Source: Pseudomonas sp. FP2309 (GTDB lineage: Bacteria; Pseudomonadota; Gammaproteobacteria; Pseudomonadales; Pseudomonadaceae). Taken from it: DNA of 64,000 nt. A program made the translations under genes and the position numbers. This document shows, one piece after another, positions 27,651 through 35,657 of this stretch. The stretch spans positions 5,285,501 through 5,349,500 of the forward strand of contig NZ_CP117439.1 of the NCBI RefSeq assembly GCF_030687575.1, read 5' to 3'. Position 1 is the stretch's first letter, and each line of letters starts with the position of its first letter. The notes below the pieces were generated by a model that was given only the letters and a program-made list of their open reading frames with translations, did no database searches and was not told where the DNA came from.

Positions 27651-29010
27651 ACCGCTGAAACTCGCCGTGGTCGGCCACACCAACGTGGGCAAGACCTCCC
27701 TGCTGCGCACCCTGACCCGCGATGTGGGCTTTGGCGAAGTATCCCATCGCCCCAGCACCACGCGGCATGTGGAAGGCGCACGGTTGTCGGTGGACGGCGA
27801 CGCCTTGCTGGAGCTGTACGACACGCCCGGCCTGGAAGATGCCATCGCCCTGCTCGACTATCTGGAACGCCTCGATCGACCCGGCGAACGCCTGGACGGT
27901 CCGGCGCGCCTTGCGCGGTTTCTCGAAGGCAGCGAGGCCCGCCAGCGTTTCGAGCAGGAAGCCAAGGTGTTGCGCCAACTGCTGGCCTCGGATGCCGGCC
28001 TGTATGTGATCGACGCCCGCGAGCCGGTGCTGGCCAAGTACCGCGATGAGCTGCAAGTGCTGGCCAGTTGCGGCAAGCCGTTGCTGCCGGTGCTCAACTT
28101 CGTCAGCAGCAGCGACCATCGCGAGCCCGATTGGCGCGAAGCCCTGGCCCGCCTGGGCCTGCATGCACTGGTGCGTTTCGACAGTGTCGCGCCGCCCGAA
28201 GACGGCGAGCGCCGCCTGTATGAAAGCCTGGCCCTGCTGCTGGAGAACGCACGGCCGCAGTTGGAACGCTTGATCCTTGATCAGCAAGCCCAACGCCAGG
28301 CCCGCCAGCAAAGCGCCGCCCGGTTGATCGCCGAGCTGTTGATCGACTGCGCGGCCTGTCGGCGCAGCGTGGTCACCGAAGACGAACCCCAGGCCATCAG
28401 CGATCTGCGCAAAGCCGTGCGTCAGCGCGAGCAAAAATGCGTGGAGGCCCTGCTCAAGCTGTTCGGTTTCCGCCCGCAGGACGCCGCCGCCAGCGATTTA
28501 CCGCTGCTGGACGGGCGCTGGGGTGACGACTTGTTCAACCCGGAAACCCTCAAACAACTCGGCGTGCGCGTGGGCGGTGGCATCGCCGCAGGCGCCGCCG
28601 CCGGGGCCGGGGTGGACTTGCTCGTCGGCGGGCTGACACTCGGCGCCGCCGCCATCGCCGGTGCGATTGCCGGAGGCGCGCTGCAAACCGCGCGCAGCTA
28701 TGGCGGCCGCCTGCTGGGCAAGATCAAAGGCCAGCGCGAACTCACCGTCGACGACAGCGTGCTGCGTCTGCTCGCCCTGCGCCAGCGCCAACTGCTCAAG
28801 GCCTTGAACCAGCGCGGGCATGCGGCGATGCACAGCATCAAGGTCGACACGCCCCAGGACAAAACCTGGCGCGAGGGTAAATTGCCGGACGCGCTGCACA
28901 AGGCTCGCGCCCACCCGCAATGGTCATCCCTCAACCCGCACGCGAAACTGAGCCAGGCTGAACGCCAGGAACAGGTCCAGGCCCTGGCTCAGCGGCTGGA
29001 CGCGTCCTGA
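27643..29010 (+). CDS. Era-like GTPase with DUF3482 C-terminal domain
   Basis: A 455-residue GTPase. G1 is GHTNVGKTS (residues 11-19), a Thr-rich switch region follows (RPSTTRHVEG), G3 is YDTPGLEDA, and the later VLNFVSS stands in place of the usual NKxD, so guanine recognition may be atypical. The C-terminal DUF3482 part contains a Gly/Ala-rich membrane-active stretch (GGGIAAGAAAGAGVDLLVGG onward, about 320-355) that could insert in the membrane. It overlaps the DUF2868 gene by 8 bp, so the two are translationally coupled. Confidence 0.82.
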   Translation: MTKPLKLAVVGHTNVGKTSLLRTLTRDVGFGEVSHRPSTTRHVEGARLSVDGDALLELYDTPGLEDAIALLDYLERLDRPGERLDGPARLARFLEGSEARQRFEQEAKVLRQLLASDAGLYVIDAREPVLAKYRDELQVLASCGKPLLPVLNFVSSSDHREPDWREALARLGLHALVRFDSVAPPEDGERRLYESLALLLENARPQLERLILDQQAQRQARQQSAARLIAELLIDCAACRRSVVTEDEPQAISDLRKAVRQREQKCVEALLKLFGFRPQDAAASDLPLLDGRWGDDLFNPETLKQLGVRVGGGIAAGAAAGAGVDLLVGGLTLGAAAIAGAIAGGALQTARSYGGRLLGKIKGQRELTVDDSVLRLLALRQRQLLKALNQRGHAAMHSIKVDTPQDKTWREGKLPDALHKARAHPQWSSLNPHAKLSQAERQEQVQALAQRLDAS

Positions 29011-29561
29011 TCGGCCAATAACTGCAACGCTTTGGCTTTGAGCAGCTCAAGGTCGATCAATGACACGTGCATCTCCTTGGCGTGCTCGTCCCATTGGCGC
29101 ATGCGCAGGCTCACCGCGCACAGCGGGTCCTGTTCGAACACCTGGGCCTCTTCGGCGCTCATGGGCCCGCCCTGGTAAGCCAGGGTCCGGCGGCTGGCTT
29201 CGCTCAGACGGGCGTAGTAGTCAGGCTGGCTGAACGTCAGGTAACGCTTGGCCTGCACGTGATACTCCACCAGCCTGGCCATGCGCTCGCCGAAGCCTGC
29301 GCGCCGCAAATAATCGGCCCCCAGCCGCTCATGGCTGGCCACGCCGTAACCACCCATAGGCTCGCCGCCCTGCCCGCAGATATGCCCGATATCGTGGAAA
29401 AACGCCGCCAGCACCACCTCATCATCAAAGCCTTCAGCCATTGCCAGCTGTGCGGCCTGGGACATATGTTCGATCTGCGACACCGGCTCGCCGATGTAAT
29501 CGGCCTGGCCGTGCTGTTCGTACAAACCGAAGACCTCGGCCACCACCTGCGCACGGGTCAT
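28989..29561 (-). CDS. phnZ: HD-domain phosphonate oxygenase, PhnZ-like
   Basis: A 190-residue HD protein of the phosphonate-degradation group. The di-iron ligands are visible as QIEH (His32), FFHDIGH and SHERLGADYL, with VEYHVQAKRYL after them. Y22-x2-E25 occupies the place of the substrate-gating Tyr/Glu pair described in PhnZ. PhnZ cleaves 2-amino-1-hydroxyethylphosphonate to glycine and phosphate. The ATG at 29561 overlaps the stop of the FAD oxidoreductase as ATGA, so they are coupled. The 3' end overlaps the convergent GTPase gene by 22 bp. No PhnY hydroxylase gene is present in the window to make the known substrate. Confidence 0.78.
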   Translation of the reverse strand: MTRAQVVAEVFGLYEQHGQADYIGEPVSQIEHMSQAAQLAMAEGFDDEVVLAAFFHDIGHICGQGGEPMGGYGVASHERLGADYLRRAGFGERMARLVEYHVQAKRYLTFSQPDYYARLSEASRRTLAYQGGPMSAEEAQVFEQDPLCAVSLRMRQWDEHAKEMHVSLIDLELLKAKALQLLADQDASSR

Positions 29562-30694
29562 AGCACCTGCCCCCACAATGCCGTGATATTCCGCTCGGCC
29601 ATCGCCGGGCCCACACTCATCCCCACTCCGGTGTGCATCAACGCGGCGCTCACGCCGGGTGCCACGCGCAGGAACGAAAACGGTCCAGGCCCGCGCGCGC
29701 CGTACACCCCCTGCCAACGCTCCAGCACCTGAACCTTGCACCCCAAGGTGTGCTCGGCCAGTTCGATCAGCCAGTCGTCGACCTGCTCGGCATTGAACGG
29801 TGATGCATCGCTGCCGTAGTCGTGGGAGTCGCCGATGATCAGTTCGCCATGGGGCGTCGGGCTGATCAGCAGGTGAATCCCGTGTTGGTGCAGGTGCGGT
29901 GCTTCACGCAGGATCTGCGCCTGCACCGCTGCTGCTTCCGGCAAGTCGGCGAACGCGCCGTAATGCACACAACTGAGGCCCGTGAGCAATGCGTGTTGCA
30001 GGTTCAGGTCAAGCGCCGGCCGCGCGCGCAGCATTTGCAGGCGACAGATCTGTGGATTGAGCTGCGTGATCGCCTCGGCCAGCAGGGTCTGGTAATCGTG
30101 CCCGGAGCACACAATGATCTGCTCGCCCCGAAAACTGCCCGCCGTGCTGTGCAGCTGGCCCGGTTCGACCTCGCGCACCAGGGTCGAGAAGTGAAACTCC
30201 ACGTTCAATACCTGGCTCAGGTAGTGGATCAGCGCCGGGATCGCTTCGCGCGAATACAGCTGCTGATCGTCCTTGCCGTGCAACGCCGCGCGGTGATGGC
30301 CAAACTGGCCGCCATACAACGCCTTCAGCGCCGCGCCTTGCAGCAACTCGACGCGGTAGCCATGTTGCTGTGCACGTCCGGCGCAGAACGCTTCCAACAG
30401 TTGCTCTTCGGCCTCGGTCCGGGCGAACAGGTACGAACCATTGCGCTTGAGTTGCACCCCCGCCACCTGGGCCCAGTGCCCCCAGATCTCGCGGCTTTCC
30501 CGTGCCAGCTCGAGCATCGGCCCAGGCGGTTGGCCCGTGACCAATGCCTGACCGAAGTTGCGCACCGACGCCCCCAACGGCGTGGCGCTGCGCTCGAACA
30601 CCTTGACCTTGAGCCCGCGCCTGGCGGCTGCGTAGGCGTGGGACAGGCCGAGGATACCGGCGCCGATGATCAGCAGGTCGCTGTGGTGTGTCAT
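29558..30694 (-). CDS. FAD-dependent oxidoreductase of aminophosphonate clusters (TIGR03364 type)
   Basis: A DAO-family flavoenzyme of 378 residues. The N-terminal dinucleotide motif is IIGAGILGLSHAYAAARRG, followed by KVFERS. The C-terminal part (PTPHGELIIGDSHDYG and GPGPFSFLRVAPGVSAALMHTG) resembles the TIGR03364 subfamily that recurs beside phosphonate genes. Proposed substrates are aminoethylphosphonate derivatives, such as N-alkylated forms, giving phosphonoacetaldehyde; the exact substrate here is inferred only. It lies between the transporter and the PhnZ-like gene on the same strand. Confidence 0.78.
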   Translation of the reverse strand: MTHHSDLLIIGAGILGLSHAYAAARRGLKVKVFERSATPLGASVRNFGQALVTGQPPGPMLELARESREIWGHWAQVAGVQLKRNGSYLFARTEAEEQLLEAFCAGRAQQHGYRVELLQGAALKALYGGQFGHHRAALHGKDDQQLYSREAIPALIHYLSQVLNVEFHFSTLVREVEPGQLHSTAGSFRGEQIIVCSGHDYQTLLAEAITQLNPQICRLQMLRARPALDLNLQHALLTGLSCVHYGAFADLPEAAAVQAQILREAPHLHQHGIHLLISPTPHGELIIGDSHDYGSDASPFNAEQVDDWLIELAEHTLGCKVQVLERWQGVYGARGPGPFSFLRVAPGVSAALMHTGVGMSVGPAMAERNITALWGQVL

Positions 30695-30721
30695 TGGTAA
30701 TGTCCTGTTTTCAAGACCGCT

Positions 30722-30741
30722 ATCGGGGGCAAGCCCCCGAT
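30722..30741. repeat. REP palindrome inside the aminophosphonate operon
   Basis: ATCGGGGGC-aa-GCCCCCGAT is a perfect 9-bp stem between the substrate-binding protein gene and the FAD oxidoreductase gene. As a stem in the mRNA it could reduce expression of the two catabolic genes relative to the transporter or protect the upstream message. Confidence 0.7.
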
Positions 30742-30768
30742 GAGGCCACTGGCCCTGACGAAAAAAAC

Positions 30769-31791
30769 CTACTGACCGGCAACCTTCTCCGACTTGCCGT
30801 CATAACGCTTACGCCACTCGGTCAAAATGCTGTCGCGGTTCTTCGAGGCCCAGGCGAAGTCGTTTTTGATCAACCGTTGCTCATAGTCGGCCGGCAATTC
30901 GGTCTGCGGCTTGGCAACACCGGGCTGAGCGAGGACGGCGAAGTTGTCCTTGTACAGCTCCATCGCGGCGGGGCTGGCCGAAAAGTCAGCCAGTTTTTTC
31001 GCTGCCTCGGCGTGGGCGGTGCCCTTGATCACGGCGGTCGCTTCGATGTCCCAACCCAGGCCTTCCTTGGGCAGGATGATGTCCAGCGGCGCGCCTTGGC
31101 GCTTGAGCTGCACGGCCGGGTATTCAAAGGAAATACCGATCGGGAACTCACCGGACGCCGCCAGTTTGCAAGGCTTGGAACCGGAGTGGACGTACTGGCC
31201 GATGTTCTGGTGCAGGTCGTCCATGTACTGCCAGCCCTGCTTCTCGCCGAAGGTCTGCAGCCAGGCGCTCACATCCAGAAAGCCGGTACCGGAGGATGCC
31301 GGGTTAGGCATGACGATCTTGCCCTTGTACTCAGGCTTGGTCAGGTCTTGCCAACTCACCGGCTTGGTCAGGCCTTGCTTCTCGGCTTCGACGGTGTTGA
31401 AGCAAATGGTCGCGGCCCACACGTCCATGCCCACCCAGGCCGGCGGGTTGGCGGCGTCGCGGTAATTTTTGCCGATCTTGTCCAGATCCTTCGGCGCGTA
31501 GTTGTCCAGCATGCCCTGCTGGTCGAGGATCGCCAGGCTGGAGGCGGCCAGGCCCCACACCACGTCCGCCTGGGGCCGGGCTTTTTCGGCCAGCAGCTTG
31601 GCAGTGATGATGCCGGTGGAGTCACGCACCCATTTGATCTCGACGTCGGGGTTGGCCTGCTCGAAGGCCTTTTTGTAGGTCTTCAACTGCTCGGCTTCGA
31701 GGGCCGTGTACACGGTGAGCTCGGTCTTGGCGAAGGCATTCAGGCTGAATGCAGTGAGTACCGCAGCGACCAGCGCCAGGGGCTTGAACAT
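30769..31791 (-). CDS. Putative 2-aminoethylphosphonate ABC transporter, substrate-binding protein
   Basis: Periplasmic binding protein of 340 residues with a Sec signal peptide (about 1-21, ending NAFA). The fold is the iron/thiamine/AEP type of extracellular solute-binding protein: ELTVYTALEAEQLKTYKKAF at the start, WVRDSTGIITAKLLAEK and MPNPASSGTGFLDVSAWLQ later. Placement beside phosphonate catabolic genes and an AEP-type ABC pair supports 2-aminoethylphosphonate as ligand (the PhnS2 group). Sequence alone would also allow Fe(III) binding, but the usual Tyr-pair iron ligands are not obvious. Confidence 0.8.
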   Translation of the reverse strand: MFKPLALVAAVLTAFSLNAFAKTELTVYTALEAEQLKTYKKAFEQANPDVEIKWVRDSTGIITAKLLAEKARPQADVVWGLAASSLAILDQQGMLDNYAPKDLDKIGKNYRDAANPPAWVGMDVWAATICFNTVEAEKQGLTKPVSWQDLTKPEYKGKIVMPNPASSGTGFLDVSAWLQTFGEKQGWQYMDDLHQNIGQYVHSGSKPCKLAASGEFPIGISFEYPAVQLKRQGAPLDIILPKEGLGWDIEATAVIKGTAHAEAAKKLADFSASPAAMELYKDNFAVLAQPGVAKPQTELPADYEQRLIKNDFAWASKNRDSILTEWRKRYDGKSEKVAGQ

Positions 31792-31812
31792 GGAGCACCT
31801 CCTTCAGGATGT

Positions 31813-33525
31813 TTATTGGCCCGGCGCACGCTGGCGCCAGGCTTGGGAACGGCGCAACGCGCCACGTGAAGCCCACGCCAGCAGCAGCGAAACGCCGCCC
31901 GAGGTGAACAGGATCAGGGTCGACATCGCCGCCGCACCGCCCACATTGCCGGCGTCATCCATGTTCAATACGGCGACGGCGGCGAGGAGGGTGTCGGGGC
32001 TGTAGAGGAAGATCGCGGCGGACACGGTGGTCATCGCCGACACAAACAAGTAGCGCACGATGTCCAGCAACGCCGGCAGGCAGATCGGCACGGTGACGCG
32101 CAGATAGTGGCGGTACAGCGGCGCCTTGAGCGACAGCGCGGCGGCTTCGAACTCGCTGTCCAACTGGCGCAGGGCCGTGGTGGCGGTCATCTGCGCGGTG
32201 GTCAAATAATGAGCAATGGTGCACACCACCAGCAGGGTCATGGTGCCGTAGAACACATGGAGCGGGTTGCCGTTGAGGTTGAAGAAAAATACATAGCCCA
32301 ACCCCAGCACCAGTCCCGGCACGGCCATCGGCACAAAACTGAGCAGGCGCAGCGCCAGGTTGAGGCTTCTCTGACCTTTGGTTTTTTCCATCAGGTAGGC
32401 GCCGGTGAAGATCAACACGCTGCCGACCAATGCCGTGCACAAGGCCATGGTCAGGCTGTTGCGATAGGCCAGCCAGCCACCGCCTGCGGTGTCTTCGAAC
32501 TGGTAGTGGTTGAGCGACAGCGACAGGTTGTACGGCCAGAATTTGACCAGCGAGGAATACACCGCCATGCCGAACACCAGCAGCAACACGCCGCAGATCA
32601 GCAGGACGATGGCCAGGTAGCAGCCATCCCTTAACCGCGAGGGTGTCGGCTGGAACACTTGGGCGCGGCCACTCATGGCGTCGCCCTGACGACGGCGCAA
32701 CCACGCATCCACGCCAAAACTGAACAGCGCCGGCAGCAGCAACACCATGCCGATCAACGCGCCACGACCAAACTGCTGCTGGCCGACCACGGCTTTATAG
32801 GCCTCCAGCGCCAGCACTTGGTAATCACCACCGACCACCACGGGCACGCCGAAGTCAGTGATGGTCAGGGTGAACACCAGGCAGAACGCGGCAAAGACGG
32901 CTTGTCGCGTGGCCGGCCAGGTAATGCTGCGAAACGCCCGGGCGGGGCTGGCGCCCATGCTTGACGCCGCATCGAACAGTCGCGCATCCGCCAGGGACAG
33001 CGCCGACAGCAGAATCATCAGCGCGTGCGGGAAGGTGTAGATCACCTCACCCAGCACAATCCCCCAGAACCCGTAGATATTCTCCGCGAGCAGCCCGCGC
33101 AGCAGGCCCTGGTTACCAAACAAGTACACCAGCGCAATGCCTGGCAGCATTGACGGCGCCATCAGCGGCAGCAGCGAAAGACCGCGCCAGATCGCCTTGC
33201 CAGGAATCAGCGTGCGTTGCAGCGCGAAGGCAAACAGGTAAGCCAACGGTACGACGATGGTCGCCACGCTGAAGGAGACTTTGAGGCTGTTGCCCAGCAG
33301 CCAGTGGAAATTTGCGCTGATGAGCAGTTCTCGTGCCGCCACAAGACCACCGCCCTGCCCGGCTTCGCTGCTGAACCCGCGCCAGAAAATCGCCAGCAAG
33401 GGCATCAATACCGCGACACCCAGCAGGCACAACCACAGCAGTTTGCCGCCGACCACGAACAAGCGGTCGCCGGCTTCGGCACGGGACACCTCGCGGGGCA
33501 GCGGCACGCTCATATCAACGGCCAT
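31813..33525 (-). CDS. Putative 2-aminoethylphosphonate ABC transporter, permease (fused two-domain)
   Basis: A 570-residue permease made of two binding-protein-dependent transport domains in one chain, each with about six membrane helices. EAA-like loops appear as DAASSMGASPARAFRSITWP in the first half and EAAALSLKAPLYRHYLRVTVP in the second. The start was placed at ATG 33525, one base after the ATPase stop; a second ATG lies four codons later. The same gene order (ATPase, permease, binding protein) is seen in the PhnT/PhnU/PhnS2-type AEP system. Confidence 0.82.
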   Translation of the reverse strand: MAVDMSVPLPREVSRAEAGDRLFVVGGKLLWLCLLGVAVLMPLLAIFWRGFSSEAGQGGGLVAARELLISANFHWLLGNSLKVSFSVATIVVPLAYLFAFALQRTLIPGKAIWRGLSLLPLMAPSMLPGIALVYLFGNQGLLRGLLAENIYGFWGIVLGEVIYTFPHALMILLSALSLADARLFDAASSMGASPARAFRSITWPATRQAVFAAFCLVFTLTITDFGVPVVVGGDYQVLALEAYKAVVGQQQFGRGALIGMVLLLPALFSFGVDAWLRRRQGDAMSGRAQVFQPTPSRLRDGCYLAIVLLICGVLLLVFGMAVYSSLVKFWPYNLSLSLNHYQFEDTAGGGWLAYRNSLTMALCTALVGSVLIFTGAYLMEKTKGQRSLNLALRLLSFVPMAVPGLVLGLGYVFFFNLNGNPLHVFYGTMTLLVVCTIAHYLTTAQMTATTALRQLDSEFEAAALSLKAPLYRHYLRVTVPICLPALLDIVRYLFVSAMTTVSAAIFLYSPDTLLAAVAVLNMDDAGNVGGAAAMSTLILFTSGGVSLLLAWASRGALRRSQAWRQRAPGQ

Positions 33526-33526
33526 T

Positions 33527-34591
33527 TCAGGCAAATACCTGCAGGCTGCGCGGCGGCAACGCCACCCAAATGTCCTGAGCGCCCAGGCGCGGCATGGCTT
33601 CGGGAGCCAGTTCGGCCAGCAGTGGGTGACCGGGCAGTTGTTCCAGTTCAAAGCTCATGCGGCAGCGGTTGCCAAGGAAGGTGATCTCGCGAACCTTGGC
33701 CGGGAACAGGTTTTCTTCGTGCACCGGCGGGTTGACGCTGATGGCTTCCGGGCGGCAGAACAGGCGGCCGGACTTGGCCACACCGGCGTCATCGGCCAGA
33801 CGCATGTTCAGCCCGCCGACCTGGGCATGGCTGGCACTGTTGCGGCTGAACGGCAGCCAGTTGCCCTGGCCGACAAACTCCGCCACGAACGGTGTGGCCG
33901 GGCGGTCGTAAATCTCCTGGGGCGTGGCGTATTGCTCGACCTTGCCGTTGTTCATCACCGCAATGCGATCGGCCATCAACATGGCTTCGTCCTGGTTGTG
34001 GGTGACCATCAAGGTGGTGATGCCAAGGCGGCGTTGCAGTTGGCGCAGCTCGGTGCACAGGTGCTCACGCACACGCGCGTCGAGGGCCGACATGGGTTCG
34101 TCGAGCAACAACAACGAAGGCGCAGGCGCCAGCGCTCGGGCCAGGGCCACCCGTTGCTGCTGGCCACCGGAGAGTTGACCGGGGTATTTCTTTTCGCTGC
34201 CCACCAGGCCGACCAACGCCAGCATTTGCCCGACGCGCTGGCGCACTTCATCGCGGCCGCTGCCGGTGAGGCCGTAGCCGATGTTCGCTTCGACAGTGAG
34301 ATTGGGAAACAGCGCGTAGGACTGGAACAAAATGCCGTAGTCCCGCGCCTGCGGTGGCAACAGGGAAACGTCGCGGTTGCCCAGGTAAAGTTCGCCACTG
34401 TCCTGGCGCTCCAGGCCGGCGATGCAACGCAGCAAGGTGGTCTTGCCGCAACCGGACGGCCCCAGCAGGCACACCAGCTCGCCGGCGGCGACGTCCAGGG
34501 ACACGTCGTCCAACGCCGCAAAGGCGCCGAAGCGTTTCTGGATACCGCGCACTTTCATCGGCGCGCCGGGTTGGCTCAGGGCTGTGTTCAT
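33527..34591 (-). CDS. Putative 2-aminoethylphosphonate ABC transporter, ATP-binding protein
   Basis: A 354-residue ABC ATPase with Walker A GPSGCGKTT, signature LSGGQQQRVALARAL and Walker [19 protein letters not shown]-terminal TOBE-like region (VAEFVGQGNWLPF onward) places it with polyamine/iron/AEP importers. It is the first gene of the transporter-catabolism operon. GAGGTG lies 6 nt before the ATG and is part of a small hairpin. Confidence 0.83.
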   Translation of the reverse strand: MNTALSQPGAPMKVRGIQKRFGAFAALDDVSLDVAAGELVCLLGPSGCGKTTLLRCIAGLERQDSGELYLGNRDVSLLPPQARDYGILFQSYALFPNLTVEANIGYGLTGSGRDEVRQRVGQMLALVGLVGSEKKYPGQLSGGQQQRVALARALAPAPSLLLLDEPMSALDARVREHLCTELRQLQRRLGITTLMVTHNQDEAMLMADRIAVMNNGKVEQYATPQEIYDRPATPFVAEFVGQGNWLPFSRNSASHAQVGGLNMRLADDAGVAKSGRLFCRPEAISVNPPVHEENLFPAKVREITFLGNRCRMSFELEQLPGHPLLAELAPEAMPRLGAQDIWVALPPRSLQVFA

Positions 34592-34599
34592 GGTGGCAC

Positions 34600-34616
34600 C
34601 TCATCAAACTGATGAG
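34600..34616 (-). promoter_or_regulatory. Dyad overlapping the ribosome-binding site of the AEP transporter operon
   Basis: CTCATCA-N3-TGATGAG is a perfect 7-bp inverted repeat placed 8 bp upstream of the ATPase start. In RNA it would form a hairpin whose 3' arm includes part of the Shine-Dalgarno sequence GATGAGGTG. It may be an operator for the nearby LysR protein or an RNA element that limits translation. No standard T-N11-A LysR box was fixed. Confidence 0.45.
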
Positions 34617-34778
34617 AGCCATGCTAGGCAGGCAATGCGTCGCTCATGTGGCAGGAAGGCAAAAGGGAGTGATAGTGGTATTGATGGATTTGGGTAGGCG
34701 ATTCAAAAATGGGCCGCCTGGTCTGTCGCAATCGCAGGATCGCCTCCGATTGGCCCTCAAGGCCAGCACCACACCACC

Positions 34779-35642
34779 TCAGAGCGGCGACATTTCCTGA
34801 GCCAACCCCAAAAACGCCGCCGGCAGCCGCGCGCCTTTGCGTTCCTTGAGGCAGTACAGGTACTCCGGAATCTGCGGCGCGTTCTCGATGGTCAGCACGC
34901 GCAGTTGCGGGTCATGGGGCACTTCCTGACGCGCGATGATGCTGATGCCGATGTTGCGCAGCACCGCCTCGCGGATCGACTCTCGACTGCCGATTTCCAG
35001 CAGCGGGCCATAACTCACGCCGGCGCCGTGCAGCATCTCTTCGGTCAGGCGGCGGGTGGTGGAGCCGGCTTCGCGCATCAGCAACGTATGCCCGGCCAGT
35101 GCGGTCAACGGTACATGCTCGAGTGTGGCCAGGGGGTGATTGCGGTGCACCGCCAGCACCAACGGGTCGGTACCGAGCACGCGGCGAATCAAGCGCGGGT
35201 CTTCCAGCAATTGCGACGAGGCGGCGACGTCGACGCGGTAATCGTCCAGTGCTTCGAGTACCTGCTGGGAGTTGCCGATTTCCACGGACACCTCCACCTG
35301 CGGCAAGCGCTCGCGAAAGGCTTTGACCAGATCAAGGATGTAATACGGCGCGGTCGCAGCAATGCGCAAGGCGCCCTGCACCTGACCATTGTTACGCAGG
35401 AAAAACTCGATATCCGCTTCCTGCTGCAACAGCGCCTTGACCATCGGCAGCAGCCGCGCGCCCTCGTCACTGACGGTCAGACGACGGCCGCCACGGTAGA
35501 ACAGCTCTACGCCGTACTGGCTTTCGAGGTTGCGGATCTGGGTGGTGACGGTGGGTTGGCTCAGGCCGAGTTTTTTCGCCGCCTGGGTGATGCTGCCCAG
35601 GCGGGCGACCTTGTAAAACGCTTTTAGCTCAGCACTCAGCAC
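34779..35642 (-). CDS. LysR-family regulator of aminophosphonate uptake/catabolism
   Basis: A 287-residue LysR protein with a GTG start and GAGAGG 5 nt upstream. The winged helix-turn-helix (about 1-65) contains SITQAAKKLGLSQPTVTTQIR. The C-terminal inducer domain follows. It belongs by context to the AEP-associated LysR group: it precedes the ABC transporter operon on the same strand by 187 bp. It starts only 15 bp after the cadA stop, so it may be read partly from the cadA promoter. Confidence 0.8.
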   Translation of the reverse strand: MLSAELKAFYKVARLGSITQAAKKLGLSQPTVTTQIRNLESQYGVELFYRGGRRLTVSDEGARLLPMVKALLQQEADIEFFLRNNGQVQGALRIAATAPYYILDLVKAFRERLPQVEVSVEIGNSQQVLEALDDYRVDVAASSQLLEDPRLIRRVLGTDPLVLAVHRNHPLATLEHVPLTALAGHTLLMREAGSTTRRLTEEMLHGAGVSYGPLLEIGSRESIREAVLRNIGISIIARQEVPHDPQLRVLTIENAPQIPEYLYCLKERKGARLPAAFLGLAQEMSPL

Positions 35643-35657
35643 ACCAGCCTCTCAACC

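Noticed and set aside
26271..29010. DUF2868/DUF3482 pair as a phage defence or toxin system
   Set aside because: No nuclease, protease or toxin domain and a core-genome position beside folA in Pseudomonas; nothing in the sequence points to defence.
30769..31791. Binding protein as an iron(III) transporter component
   Set aside because: The fold is shared with Fe(III)-binding proteins, but the genes on both sides are aminophosphonate-type and no clear paired Tyr iron site is seen; AEP is the better call.
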